Shown here: piece after piece, positions 10,975 to 21,598 of the stretch
Position numbering within the stretch: the first letter of the stretch is position 1
Layout of the letters: the number at the start of each line of letters is the position of its first letter
Origin: Tetmemena sp. SeJ-2015
Lineage: Eukaryota; Ciliophora; Spirotrichea; Sporadotrichida; Oxytrichidae
Reading direction: 5' to 3'
Assembly (NCBI GenBank): GCA_027382625.1
Contig: JAJKFJ010022797.1
Coordinates: 1-36,161, forward strand
DNA length: 36,161 nucleotides
Made by a program: the position numbers and the translations under genes
Notes under the pieces: generated by a model
What the model saw: only the letters and a program-made list of their open reading frames with translations
What the model was told of the DNA's origin: nothing
The model's database searches: none

Positions 10975-13900
10975 ATGAAATCAGGAAAATAAATAAGCAA
11001 GAAATTTTGGTAACTCCTGAGAAATGTTGACGCATTTGGCCACCCAATTACTCTTAACTATAAAGGAGACAGCTCTTATAAGTCAATCCTTGGAGGAGTA
11101 TTTACTATCATAGGACGATTAGCTCAATTCATTCAAATATTTATTCTCTCTTATAAAAATTCTAAAATTTAATTTAAATTTTAATAGCTCTGCTCATTTA
11201 CTTTCTGATGCAAATGTCTTCAATTTTCCAAAGGTCTTAATACAAATTTTATATCGCCTTATTAATAAATAGTTTATACACGATAACAAATGAGGTCACA
11301 AATCTTGACCTTACTACAATTAAAGATTCAGTTAATCTCTAAATAGATAATTTTGACATATAAGTTTAAATAAATCCCAAAATATTTTATATTAATAATT
11401 AGAGTCGAGAAATTTTATATATGTGAATTGTTAAGATAATAAATGGGAAGTTGCAAATGCCTGACAAATTAAAATGGGCCAGTAAAAAATTCATTAGATT
11501 TTATTCTTGAATCATCTTCATAGCACGTTTCAGCAGCGAGATATGATTAGTGTACTCAAAATCTTGGCCAATTTAATTATAGGTCAAATGAGAATAGTTG
11601 ATCACAAATAGAAAAAAATACAAATGAACTGACTCTTAATTACAAGATAGAATTTAATTAGTTCACTAATATAATTATATCGAAAGAATAATGGTTCTTT
11701 ATGCTTGATCTGAATTCGTTCAAGCATTGACAAATCTAATCTCTATTTCTCCATATTTCTGAAGATTAAAGAAGTTTTTTTGGAACAATAAGAGAAGAAT
11801 ATGATAAACGCATACTTGAAGAAATTGAGCAAATGGGAAAATTATAACGAGCAGAAAGGACAGTCAATCCATAAAAGTTATTCTTCAAAAGATTTTAAAG
11901 AAGTTATCTCATGCAGTTCAGAAATTAAATGCTGATAACTAATGACTGCATATATCCGAGTTCTGTAATTTCAATGTATTCCACATTTTATTTAAAAAAT
12001 AAAGCCTTTTTCTACTGTTTCTTTTGTATTTTTGATTTTCGTGATAAACTATTCGTATTTGACCTATATTATAAAATCCTGTGTCGCTTATAACTCTGAA
12101 GTGAATGCCCTAAACATAGATTGCAAAGATATAATTTTTTAATTTAATGCATATTGAATTGTTTAATTGGATAAAACTTTAATTGGCGCTAATTTTTTTC
12201 CATTTTACCTTGTATGTAAATTGATTCTATTTCTATTAAATTCAGCTATTATTTGTAATTTTTAAAAAGAAATTTAATAAAATTCTAACATACTCAAATT
12301 TTAAATGAGAATAAATAATTCATTTCAAACGATGATATTGATTTAAATATATTTATGAAATTTTTATTTATAAACAATTTTAATAAATCCTTTTAGGACA
12401 TAGCTATTGGAATATGGTCCTCAAAAATTGCAGGTTATGGACCTATGTGGCACGAGTATTTCTCCTTCTAAATAACCTAAATAACCTCATATTTATCGGA
12501 AGGAAATTATAAATTGCTAACTTAAAATATCCCACTAGTAGTATGTGACTCGGACAGATTTTTTAAAAGCACTTTTATTCAAAATAATCTAGGTTTCCAG
12601 TCTCAATCTTTTCTTTTTTAAATAAGTGCCTATATTACAGATATCATTTTAATCATAATTTTATTTCTTTGCCCTTAGAAAAATTTTACATTCCCAATTT
12701 ATGGCTCTGCAAACTATTTCAAAAAATTAAAATCTAAGATTGTTTAAATAATATGTACAGTATGTAAGAAAGAGCTGTAAAATTCATTTTTTATATCTCT
12801 TTTAGATTGATAGAAAATAAAATTTAAGCATAAATTACTTATTTTTTTATTATAATGTCTACATTGCAAAGAAAATGTTTTTCATAAAAATGAAGGATTG
12901 AGACATGAATAATGCTATTGCTTTTTTCTAATCAGTAACTTTTCTAAAAAAATTAAAAATGAGTAAAAAAATTAATATCTTATTTAAAACTATCTTTTAA
13001 CTAGGGTTTTTATTAAATCCTGATCCTTCTTTTGGCAGTATTTAATTTAGACAAACGATACAAGCTTTTTATAATGTATTAGTTTAAAGCTGAAAAGACT
13101 GAATGTGGATAAATTTATACTTTTGTCTTATTAAAATTTTTTGCAGAATAAGTAAAGTTATACTCATAGGTTATAATAAAATCACAAGCTTAGCAAGATA
13201 AACTAGCACTTGTAAATAAAATTCAAAATGATCACACAAATAAGATAACTTTAGACTGCTTTAATTTTATATTTTTATTGTCAAAATTGTGGAGTGGGCA
13301 TCGAATCTTAAGTTTTTATTTAAACTTTTATTACAAATTTTAACATTAAAATTTAATAAAAATACTAAAAATTGAGAACAATTTTGATATGTGTCACAAA
13401 AACATTTTATCTCAAAATTGATGTTGGTATTTTAATAATTTATTATTCTCAATTAATTTTAGATCATTATAAACTCAAAGCAGTAAAGCTAGTTTCAAAT
13501 GAAAATGAAAGTTTGCAATAGTTCCATCTTGGAATAAGTTTATCCTGGCCAGAATAAAACTTGCTAATCAATAGAAGAGATTTCCAAACAAATTGATAAA
13601 CTAAATTTCTGAAATTTTACTAAGAATGTGAGATTTTATAATTTTACAGTGGGCTATAACATCTTAATTGCTAAAAAATACCTGGATGTTTCAGATTTTA
13701 AAATGAATATAAGATATGCTAATATTTGATTTTGAGGATCCTATAAAGATAACCACTGCTTATACTCAAACTTTTCTTTCTAAAAATGTGTCATCTGATA
13801 GAATCATAAAAGTTTCAAACGTAGATGTGGAACTCAGAGACTCCATTCTCTTCAATGATTCAAAATTATACTCTCTTTAAAGTTGAATTTTTAGAAATTT

Positions 13901-15440
13901 ATTGATCTTAATGTGGAAGAACTAAACTTAATTAATCATAAATTATTCTTTATTTATTTAAAGTGTAATTTATTTAAGGTTTAAAGATATAATCTTGAAT
14001 CAATTATAAATTTACTTATGATGTTTAAATGTCTCAAGAATAAATTCATTTAATCCCAGTGGATTAATTTTTAAGTTTATAGTTGTTAGAATTCACAGTT
14101 GCAGACTCTAGTTCTAAATTTTACACTAACTTATAGAATTGGGAAGTTAATTAAATTAAATAAATGGTTAGATAGTTTAACATTTTTCTCTTGTATTTAA
14201 AACTATAAATTGAATAAAATTATATCCAGAATAGATCAAATAAACATGGATATAAAACTTTTAATAAGTTTATTTATCTTTATAATTTATAAACCTCGTA
14301 AGATTTTAGGTTAAAAGCCATAATAATTATTGTAAATACTTTATTCATAAAATGTTTTTTATCTTAGTAAAATTATAATAGTTTTGAATAAAGTGACTAC
14401 AAGCTTCATAATGAGCGATTAGAAGCAGAGAATTGTGAGGCAGGTGGATACAATAGTCACTGCTTTGTCCTAAACGGGAGGCTTTATGAATTTAAATTCC
14501 CATTTGTTTATAAATATTAATGAGTATCATATTCACTGCAATTAGATTGCTAATAGGAGGGATTCAAGAAAAGCTGTTTATGATTGCTCTTATCAAAATA
14601 AATTTATTCATTTATCAAGAAGGCATTTTTCACCAAACAAGATTAAAGAGAAGATAGTCTTTTCCAGAAGAAATAAAAAGCGCAAATCTAGATTGCGACT
14701 CACTTAACAACATTCTAAGAATTCATTAATATATTTTGCACTTTTATTTTAATTCTTTAATAGAACAAAGCAGTCAAATTACCTACAATGAAAATTTAAA
14801 ATCCCTTAAATGTATAGATCATTTATAATAAGAGTTTCTTAAATAATTAATTTAGAGATTATCAGCGATTTCGAATCTTGAAGTCCATCTATTAAGAATT
14901 CAACTTCAGTTGAAAAATTATACGAACACATTTTGAAACTGAAACGGCCTGTACTTTCTTTATTCAAAAGTGTTTTATGCAGGAAAAACTTGAACTCTCA
15001 AGATTTAAGTAATCAAAATAGAAGAGATAAATACGCCGCAGGGAAATAGAAAATATTGTAAACCCTTCAGTTAGAGCGGTTTATAAAGAGCTAAATAGAT
15101 CTAAAACTTCTGAAGCATATTTTACTAGCTAGACATCAATTTAAATTCTGGTGCTTTATTTTTTAATCAGCGGTAACTTATGAGATTTTCCCAATTCTAT
15201 TAATTAGAGGAGAACAGTGACACTTAAAACTACAACAATAAGATGTCACTTTAAGGTAAAATCAACTAAAATAATTCACAGGAAAAAGTTCAAAGAAAAG
15301 ATGTCATAGATTTAAAGAGAAGCATCTATGAGATTGTTGAGAGATCTCACCAAAGCAGTAAAATAGACAGTAGGCTTTTGAAATAGCTTGGAGGCTAAAC
15401 TAATAAACAAGTTACTTCAAGAGTCAAAGATGTCTTTTGA
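10975..15440 (+). CDS. Membrane-protein paralogue, copy 3 (IES-interrupted)
   Basis: The start at 10975 gives 'MKSGKQISKKFWQLLRNVD' and then 'AFGHPITLNYKGDSSYKS', 'ILGGVFTIIGRLA' and a membrane helix ending near 11250. Further modules: 'TNEVTNLDL' from about 11287; 'DIAIGIWSSKIAGYGPMWHE' from 12397; a Cys-containing piece ('IPLVVCDSDRFF', ~12525); 'YPGQNKTCQSIEEISKQID' (~13540); 'RFYNFTVGYNILIAKKYLD' (~13630); 'EDPIKITTAYTQTFLSKNV' (13734); 'QKQRIVRQVDTIVTAL' (~14420); a second helix 'IGGIQEKLFMIALIK' (~14555); and a Gln/Lys-rich cytoplasmic tail ending 'SSKIDSRLLKQLGGQ...RVKDVF' with TGA at 15438-15440. The conserved N-terminal block, two hydrophobic helices and Cys pairs suggest a surface membrane protein; no enzyme motif is seen. 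An in-frame TGA at 14879-14881, where copy 1 has TAA, may mean an MDS boundary there or decay. Confidence 0.7.
11126..11190 (+). other. IES in copy 3, pointer TAGCTC (65 bp)
   Basis: TAGCTC lies at 11120-11125 and 11185-11190. Deletion joins 'TIIGRLA' to 'LLIYFLMQMSSI'. No GT...AG reading keeps the frame, so an intron is unlikely. Confidence 0.85.
11510..11560 (-). repeat. Inverted fragment of segment K inside an IES
   Basis: On the - strand this reads like the K segment near 2578-2630 and 16665-16710. All three copies keep the frame 'L[RK][GR]A-K-I' with scattered substitutions. It lies within the 1042-bp IES of copy 3. Confidence 0.6.
11755..11990 (+). other. Possible foreign coding segment inside the copy 3 IES
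   Basis: Two overlapping frames are open here. One encodes a charged helical stretch ('REEYDKRILEEIEQMGKLQR'). The other ('EKNMINAYLKKLSKWENYNE') ends in TGA near 11935. Composition is richer in A/G than the IES around it. It matches none of the array modules, so it may be an MDS of another gene lodged in the IES. Which frame is real cannot be decided here. Confidence 0.35.
13607..13627 (+). other. IES in copy 3, pointer AAT (21 bp)
   Basis: AAT ends at 13606 and recurs at 13625-13627. Deletion removes a TGA and gives 'DKLNVRFYNFT', matching copy 4. Confidence 0.6.
13700..13733 (+). other. IES in copy 3, pointer GATTTT (34 bp)
   Basis: GATTTT lies at 13694-13699 and 13728-13733. Deletion joins 'LDVSDF' to 'EDPIKITTAY'. 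Confidence 0.8.
14490..14523 (+). other. IES in copy 3, pointer ATGA (34 bp)
   Basis: ATGA lies at 14486-14489 and 14520-14523, at the same codon as in copies 1, 4 and 5. Confidence 0.8.
15145..15166 (+). other. IES in copy 3, pointer TTTAA (22 bp)
   Basis: TTTAA lies at 15140-15144 and 15162-15166. Deletion gives 'RHQFNQRQLMRFSQFY', after which the frame stays open to the C-terminal TGA. Confidence 0.65.
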
Positions 15441-16416
15441 AAGCTAATTTATAATATTTATTAAATCATTAGCCATTACTTAAATAAATTATTTTAAGTG
15501 CCAAGAAAAATTTAGCATCAAGCTATAAATTTAATTTTATAAAAGTAGAATGACTTCAATTAATTTATATTTAATTAACAATATTAAAATCTTATTTATT
15601 TACTCTATAATTAGGATAATTTAAACCTACAGCTTCATTTATTTATCAATCGTGTTTGTAAAATAGAAACAACAATTAGATTTCTTATTTTAATAAATAA
15701 TAATATCAGTTTTAAACCATAATTTTATTTTCATTTATTGGATGTTTAATATAAATGTTTATTTTCAGTACAAATTTATAAAAAGATATGCAAATATATT
15801 GTTAGCTATTAAAATTCTTTTTAATTATAAAATTTATTTAAATATATGCGATTAATTTTCATTTGTAAATCTCTTAATTACTTACAATCTATAATTAAAA
15901 TGTTTTTATTTATTTAAGTTATGATTTTTTCTTGGAAAATTAACTTTGTTTTTAGGGTATCAACCTAAAATATTTTTTTAATTTAAATTATGAAATTGAT
16001 GTTGAAATTTATATATAGTAAATAAGTTTTTAAGATAATTATACAATTATATTTAATATATGCGGCCTTTAAAATAAATATAATATTTTTAATCCATCAA
16101 ATACTAAAATTTGGACAAAATGCTAAAATAAGGTTGTTTAACTTAACCCATCTAATTTTTATAATGGTTTAATAAATATCAGTTTATATATAATGGCTAA
16201 TTTAATGTTAATTAAAATAGCATGGAACATTACTGCAAAATATCCAATCTTATCAGAATATGCTTAACTTTTAACTTATCTATTTATAATCTAAATATAT
16301 AGGTATTCAAATATTGTAAATAATCAAATTTTAATCTTACGAAGAATGATCTATCATTCAAATTCTATATCTAAAAAATTCGTACAATAAAATTTCAGAG
16401 TAAATAAACTATTGAT
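15441..16416. other. 3' flank of copy 3
   Basis: AT-rich DNA with no gene. The first 430 bp resemble 2988-3330 downstream of copy 1. The remainder shows nothing recognisable. Confidence 0.55.
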
Positions 16417-16830
16417 TAGCTGAGAATTTAATAAAAAAGTGAATAAAATTATATACTAAATTAATATGAAGCAAATGATTGGCAGTTGAAGTGTGTCCAA
16501 TTTGAATTATGATTAGACCATTCGCTTCAGCATAAAAATCTAAGAACTTTTTATCATTGCAACTTTTGTGTGGGAGCGCTCAGTACAGAGTTATAAGTGA
16601 CACAAGTTTTGATGAAGATAAATATGGAGATGAAGAAGAATGCGAACATCATATCTCTTGATTGAGAGGTGCTGTGAAGAAGATTAAAGAAGAAACCCAT
16701 ATTATTTTTTGATAAGCTATCGAACAAGCTGCATATCAGGAGGTGAATCTATGATTTCAACAGCCACGAAGTTGTAACTCCCTTTATTTATTTAACAAAT
16801 TACTGATTTTAATTTAATTTCCTACTATAA
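16417..16830 (+). repeat. Segment K, second copy (direct orientation)
   Basis: Similar along its length to 2335-2752, starting TAGCTGAGAATTTAATA and ending CCTACTATAATTA. The acidic stretch ('ISDTSFDEDKYGDEEE') lines up with 'TSDTSLEEDDDYEDDEE' of the first copy, with several third-base changes and one whole-codon gap. A second stretch ('SYRTSC') shows a CAA/TAA difference that is silent if TAA means Gln. Here K lies downstream of its paralogue's stop codon rather than inside the gene. Confidence 0.66.
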
Positions 16831-17264
16831 TTATGTTTTAGAAAAGCTTAAATATTTTTAAAAAATGCTAAAAAGGACTCAAGCCATTTAATTTTCATAG
16901 AAATTTACATAAATAGTTTTATATTATGTCCAATTTTTAATGTGAGATTAAATATGACGGAAACATTACTTCAAATCTCCCATCTATCATAAAATGCTTT
17001 GCATTTTCTAAATTTATAATACATATATCTAAGAATTCAAATATTGCCAAACATAAATTTTAATCTGGCTAAGAGTAGGGGAGAACTTAAATTTTACTCA
17101 TAAAAAAATGCTACAATTAAATTTCAGAATAATCAACCATTAATTAATGTTTTTTAGCTTTCCACCTAATTTATAATATATTATAGAAGTAGCTAAATAA
17201 TTAAATATAAACTTTATACATACTGAAATATAATATAGTTTAGAATTTAATAAATATCGTTGAG

Positions 17265-17493
17265 TACTCTTCTTAATCTTTCTTAAAAATTATTATAACT
17301 TGTGCCACCTATGTCTGTGAACTCAGCACTCCCCACATATAAGTAAGTTGCAAAATATGAAGCTTTTAAATTTTAATGCTGAATCGAATGATGTAATAAT
17401 TATTTAAATTGGACACACTTAACTGCAACTGAATTCCTCGATTATTTAATTTAATAAATAAATTAATTCTCTTTTCTATTAAATTCTCAGCTA
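17265..17493 (-). repeat. Segment K, third copy (inverted, shortened)
   Basis: The reverse complement reads TAGCTGAGAATTTAATA at its start (17477-17493), then the shared GTGTGTCCAATTTAAATAAT block and 'GAGTGCT'. The acidic stretch is missing or diverged. It ends 8 bp before the start codon of copy 4 and faces the direct K copy at 16417. Confidence 0.65.
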
Positions 17494-17650
17494 AAATAAC
17501 ATGAGACCAGGAAAAAGAATAAGCAAGAAATTTTGGTAACTCCTGAGAAACCTTGACGCATTCGGCCACCCAATTACCTAAACTATAAAGGAGACAGCTC
17601 TTACAAGTCAATCCTTGGAGGAGTATTTACTATAATAGGCCGATTAGCTC

Positions 17651-17718
17651 AATTAACTTAAATTCCAATTATATACTCTCATTTATTAAAATGTAATTTA
17701 ATAAAATTTTAATAGCTC
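17651..17718 (+). other. IES in copy 4, pointer TAGCTC (68 bp)
   Basis: TAGCTC lies at 17645-17650 and 17713-17718, the same pointer and codon as in copy 3. Confidence 0.85.
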
Positions 17719-17894
17719 TTCTGATTTATTTTCTCTTGCAAATGGCTTCAATTTTCTAAAGGTCTTAATACAAATTTTATAAAATGATCAACTTATTATA
17801 ATAATAATTTATACACGATAACAAATGAAGTAACAAACCTTGACCTAGCTACAGACAGCGCCTAGGTTAATCTCTAAATCGATAATTTTGACAT

Positions 17895-18080
17895 TAATCT
17901 AAACAAATAATTTCATTTAAAATCTATAGATATTATTTATCAATTAAGTTTCATTCTTTCAATGAAATCAATAAAAAATTCAAACATGCTCAATTTAAAA
18001 AAGATTATGAGATTGAGAGAAAAAAATAAGAATTCTTCTTTTGTTAAAGCAAAATATTAATGCACTATTTTTTTAGACAT
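17895..18080 (+). other. IES in copy 4, pointer GACAT (186 bp)
   Basis: GACAT lies at 17890-17894 and 18076-18080. Deletion gives 'DNFDIAIGIW'. Confidence 0.8.
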
Positions 18081-18812
18081 AGCTATCGGAATATGGTCAT
18101 CAGTAATTTTAGGGTATAAACCTATGTGGCACGAATACTTCTCATTGCAAATTACTCAAGTAGTCTCATATCTATCGGAAGGAGATTATAAAATGCTATT
18201 TTAAGATATCCCTCTAGTAATATGTGACTCAGAAAGATTCTTTGGAAGTTCATCTATTCAAAATAATCTAGGTTTCCAGACTCAAGCTTTTCTTTTAGAA
18301 AGTATTTATATTATGTAATAAGTCATATCTTTGTTTCTTTGCCCTCAGAAAAACTTTACACTCCCACTCTATGGCTCTTCAAACTATTTAAATAAACAAA
18401 ATTCTTTTAATATAAATGATATTTATTAAAAATCAAAGCCAGTTTTATTTTTAAGTGCCATGTTAAGAGAAGGAGCTGTAAAATTTAATTTTTGGTTTCT
18501 CCATTTACACTTTGATTGATAGCCAATCAATTTTAATTTTCAGTTCCTTCTTTTTAACATCATCATTCTTACTTAGCCACGAGTAATGGATATCAAAATT
18601 ATTATATGATCAGATACTAAAGTCTAGGAAAGACTCTTGGCTAATTATCTTAAAATTAATTTTTAAATTATTATAAACTCAAAGCAGTAAAGCTATTTTC
18701 AATTATAAATGACAGTCTGCAATAGCGCAGTTTTGGAATAACTTTATCCTGGCCAGAATAAAACTTGCAAATCAATAGAGGAAATATCCAAACAAATTGA
18801 TAAACTGAATGA

Positions 18813-18835
18813 AAACAATTATTTATTAAGAATGA
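18813..18835 (+). other. IES in copy 4, pointer AATGA (23 bp)
   Basis: AATGA lies at 18808-18812 and 18831-18835. Deletion gives 'DKLNERFYNFTTGY'. Confidence 0.77.
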
Positions 18836-18905
18836 GAGATTCTATAATTTTACAACAGGATATAATATCTTCATTGCGAAAAAATACCTAGATGTGTCAG
18901 ATTTT

Positions 18906-18944
18906 TATTTAAAATGGTTTAAAAGATTCTTTAATTTTAATTTT
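18906..18944 (+). other. IES in copy 4, pointer ATTTT (39 bp)
   Basis: ATTTT lies at 18901-18905 and 18940-18944. Deletion joins 'LDVSDF' to 'ENPIKITTAY', as in copy 3. Confidence 0.77.
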
Positions 18945-19927
18945 GAGAACCCTATAAAGATAACCACTGCTTATACGTAAACTTTCCTCTCCAAAAATGT
19001 ATCGTCTGACAGAACAATTAAAGTATCATAAGTTGAAGTGGAACTCAGAGACTCAATACTCTCTAATGATTAAAATCCATTTCAAAGATTATTGTTTAGA
19101 AATTTATTGACCTTAATGTCCAAGAGTTAAACTAATTATATGTTCTGATATTCTTCATTTATTTGGGAGTAATTTTTCTCGATTTAAAAGTTTTTATGTC
19201 AGTATATTTTTTATTGTTGATATTTATATCACTTGAGCTTGATTAGGTTTATCATTGCTAGAATTTACAGTTGCAGACTCTAGTTCTAAATTTTACCCAA
19301 ACTTATAGAATTGGCAAGTGAATTCATTTTAATTAGAATTGAGTTTAAAATATTTAAACAGTTTTTTCTTCTGAAAAATGTTTAAATTATATCCAGAATA
19401 ATTTAAATAAATTCTGATATTTGAAAAGGTTGCCTTTATAATTATAAGATTTTAAGTTTCTATAAAAGAAAATTCATTTAAAATCTTTTGATTTACAAAG
19501 TATTTTCTATCCTTGTTATTTTACGTTGAGCCCAAATTTTTTAAAATCTTTTAGTTTTCTTCTGTAAAGCCTTGACGATACTCTTTCATCAGTTCTGAAA
19601 TTTTGTAGTGTAAAAGCTCCTTGTCGACCTAGTATTGCTAGAAAGCCATTTTTTATTAAAGAAATATGCTTATTAATTAATTCCTGCAATTATAGGGAAA
19701 ATTCTCCCAACATGCCAATTATAAATGGATTTGAAGCTATTTCTCTATAGTTCTGTAAAAGACTAAAAAAATAGGCACTGAGCCAGTAGTTAAAATCGAG
19801 GCTGAACGAATAATAATATAATTTGATAAAGTGGCTACAAATTTCATAATGAGCGAATAGAAGTAGAGGATTGTGAGGCAGGTAGACACAATAGTCACAG
19901 CTTTGTCCTAAACGGGGGGTTTCATGA

Positions 19928-19957
19928 ATTTAAAAATGCTAATTAAACATTAAATGA
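19928..19957 (+). other. IES in copy 4, pointer ATGA (30 bp)
   Basis: ATGA lies at 19924-19927 and 19954-19957, at the site conserved in the array. Confidence 0.8.
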
Positions 19958-19979
19958 GCATTATATTCACTGCAATCTA

Positions 19980-19990
19980 TTTTTAATCTA
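19980..19990 (+). other. Candidate 11-bp IES in copy 4, pointer ATCTA
   Basis: ATCTA lies at 19975-19979 and 19986-19990. Copy 1 has a single ATCTA here. Removing 11 bp restores 'TAIQIVIGGIQEK'. It could also be a small pseudogene insertion. Confidence 0.5.
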
Positions 19991-20370
19991 GATTGTCATT
20001 GGAGGGATCCAAGAAAAACTATTTATGATTGCACTTATCAAAGGAAAATTAATAATTTATTTATCAAGAAGGCATTCCTAACAAGATAAGATTAAAGGGA
20101 TGGGAGCGTGCAATAGAAGAAATAAAAAGAGCACATCCATATTGCAGCTTAGTCAACAACTTTCCAAGAATTATGTATAAAAATAATACTTATAAATCAA
20201 TTTTAAAAGAACCAAGCAATTAAATTACCTTCAATGACAATTTAAATACTCACATAATTGTTTTTATTTTTTAAAATTTGGATTAATAATTTAAATTTGA
20301 ACTTTATTGCAATTAATTAACTTCATTTAAAAAAAATAAGCTATTAATTTCCTTTGCATCAGAAGAAAAT

Positions 20371-20893
20371 ATTAATATCATCCTTTGGCTTTTTGACCTT
20401 CTAACTATAAGTAAGAAGTGAGAGGGCTGCGTCAGAAAAAATGGAAGGTTTTTAAAAATTTTCTCTACTAACTGTATTTGTGTGCTCAAAATTATTTTTG
20501 CAGTATTTAAGCCTTCTTCTCATCTTCTTCATCATTTCGATCTATAGATTGTCTACTTATTGTGTCCATACGAGCCGCTGACTACTACTAATGCCATCAA
20601 AGAGTTGAGAGTAAACAGAGTGAAGGTAGCGAGAGGATTAATGATACGATTTCAGCAGGTTCGAACCCTCTTTAATATATTTTTCGGCGCCTGCCAAACA
20701 TCTAATTTAGAAAGAATAAGGGTGGCCAGAGCGTAGATGGTGAAAGAGGCGCGAAGAATGCTTTAAAAATCTAAATGAATTTTTAAAATAAAAATACAGT
20801 TAGTAGAGATAGCTTTAAAAACCTTTCATTTGCTAAAACTAAGTCGTTTCATTTCTTACTAATAGTCAGATGGTCAAAAGATGAGATTAATCA
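20371..20893. mobile_element. Non-autonomous DNA transposon with ~100 bp inverted repeats
   Basis: The left end (20371-20480) and the reverse complement of the right end (20791-20893) share the order ATTAATATCATC, TTTTGACC, ACTATaAGTAAGAA, AAGGTTTTTAAA and CTCTACTAACTGTATTT, with scattered mismatches. The roughly 310 bp interior is less AT-rich and contains GCAGGTTCGAACCCTC (20655-20670) but no transposase. It sits in the non-coding gap between two modules of copy 4. No clear target duplication was found. Confidence 0.76.
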
Positions 20894-21598
20894 TTGCTGT
20901 TAACACTCATTCAAACCAGTGCTCAGATAGTCAGAAAAATTTCATGCTTAATTTTAAATAAAGCTATTTAATTTCATCATTTTAATAATCATGCCCATTT
21001 AGAATATAATAACTTATTTGTTAAAAAATTTAGTGATTATCAGTGATTTTGATCCTTGACTTTCAGTCAATATGAACCCAACTTCAGCACAAAAGCTCTA
21101 TGAGCATATTTCAAAACTGAAACGGCCTACTCTTTCTTTTATAAAAAATGTGTTATGTAGGAAAAAATTGAAATCGCAAGCATTAAATAATCAAACTAAA
21201 GCAGAAAATTTCAACAAAGGGAGATCTAAAATATTAAAGTCTCTTTAGCTAGAACATTTTATAAAAAGCTAATTAGATCTAAAACTTCTGAAGCATATTT
21301 TACTTGCTAGACATCGATTAAAATTATAGTGTTAATTTATTAATCAGCGGTAACTTATGAGATTTACTTAATTCTACTAATTAGACAAGGCGAGTGATCC
21401 AGAACAACTTAATTTGAAGCCTCTTGGAGACACTATTAATTAAAAGTATGGTGGGAGGGCCTTTCCAAGACAGTAAAATATTTTAATGAATAAAGGTAAG
21501 AAAAAAATATATTCATAGGAAAATTTTGGCTCCTAAATCTGATTCTCCCAGTTATAGAGGCCTGTTCGAATATCTAAGGCTTCAAATTTTAATACTAA

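Larger units (their letters stand above)
11361..12402 (+). other. Long IES in copy 3, pointer GACATA (1042 bp)
   Basis: GACATA lies at 11355-11360 and 12397-12402. Deletion joins 'DNFDI' to 'AIGIWSS' exactly as in copy 4, whose IES at this site is only 186 bp. The extra length holds an inverted piece of segment K and an open, charged reading frame. Confidence 0.78.
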
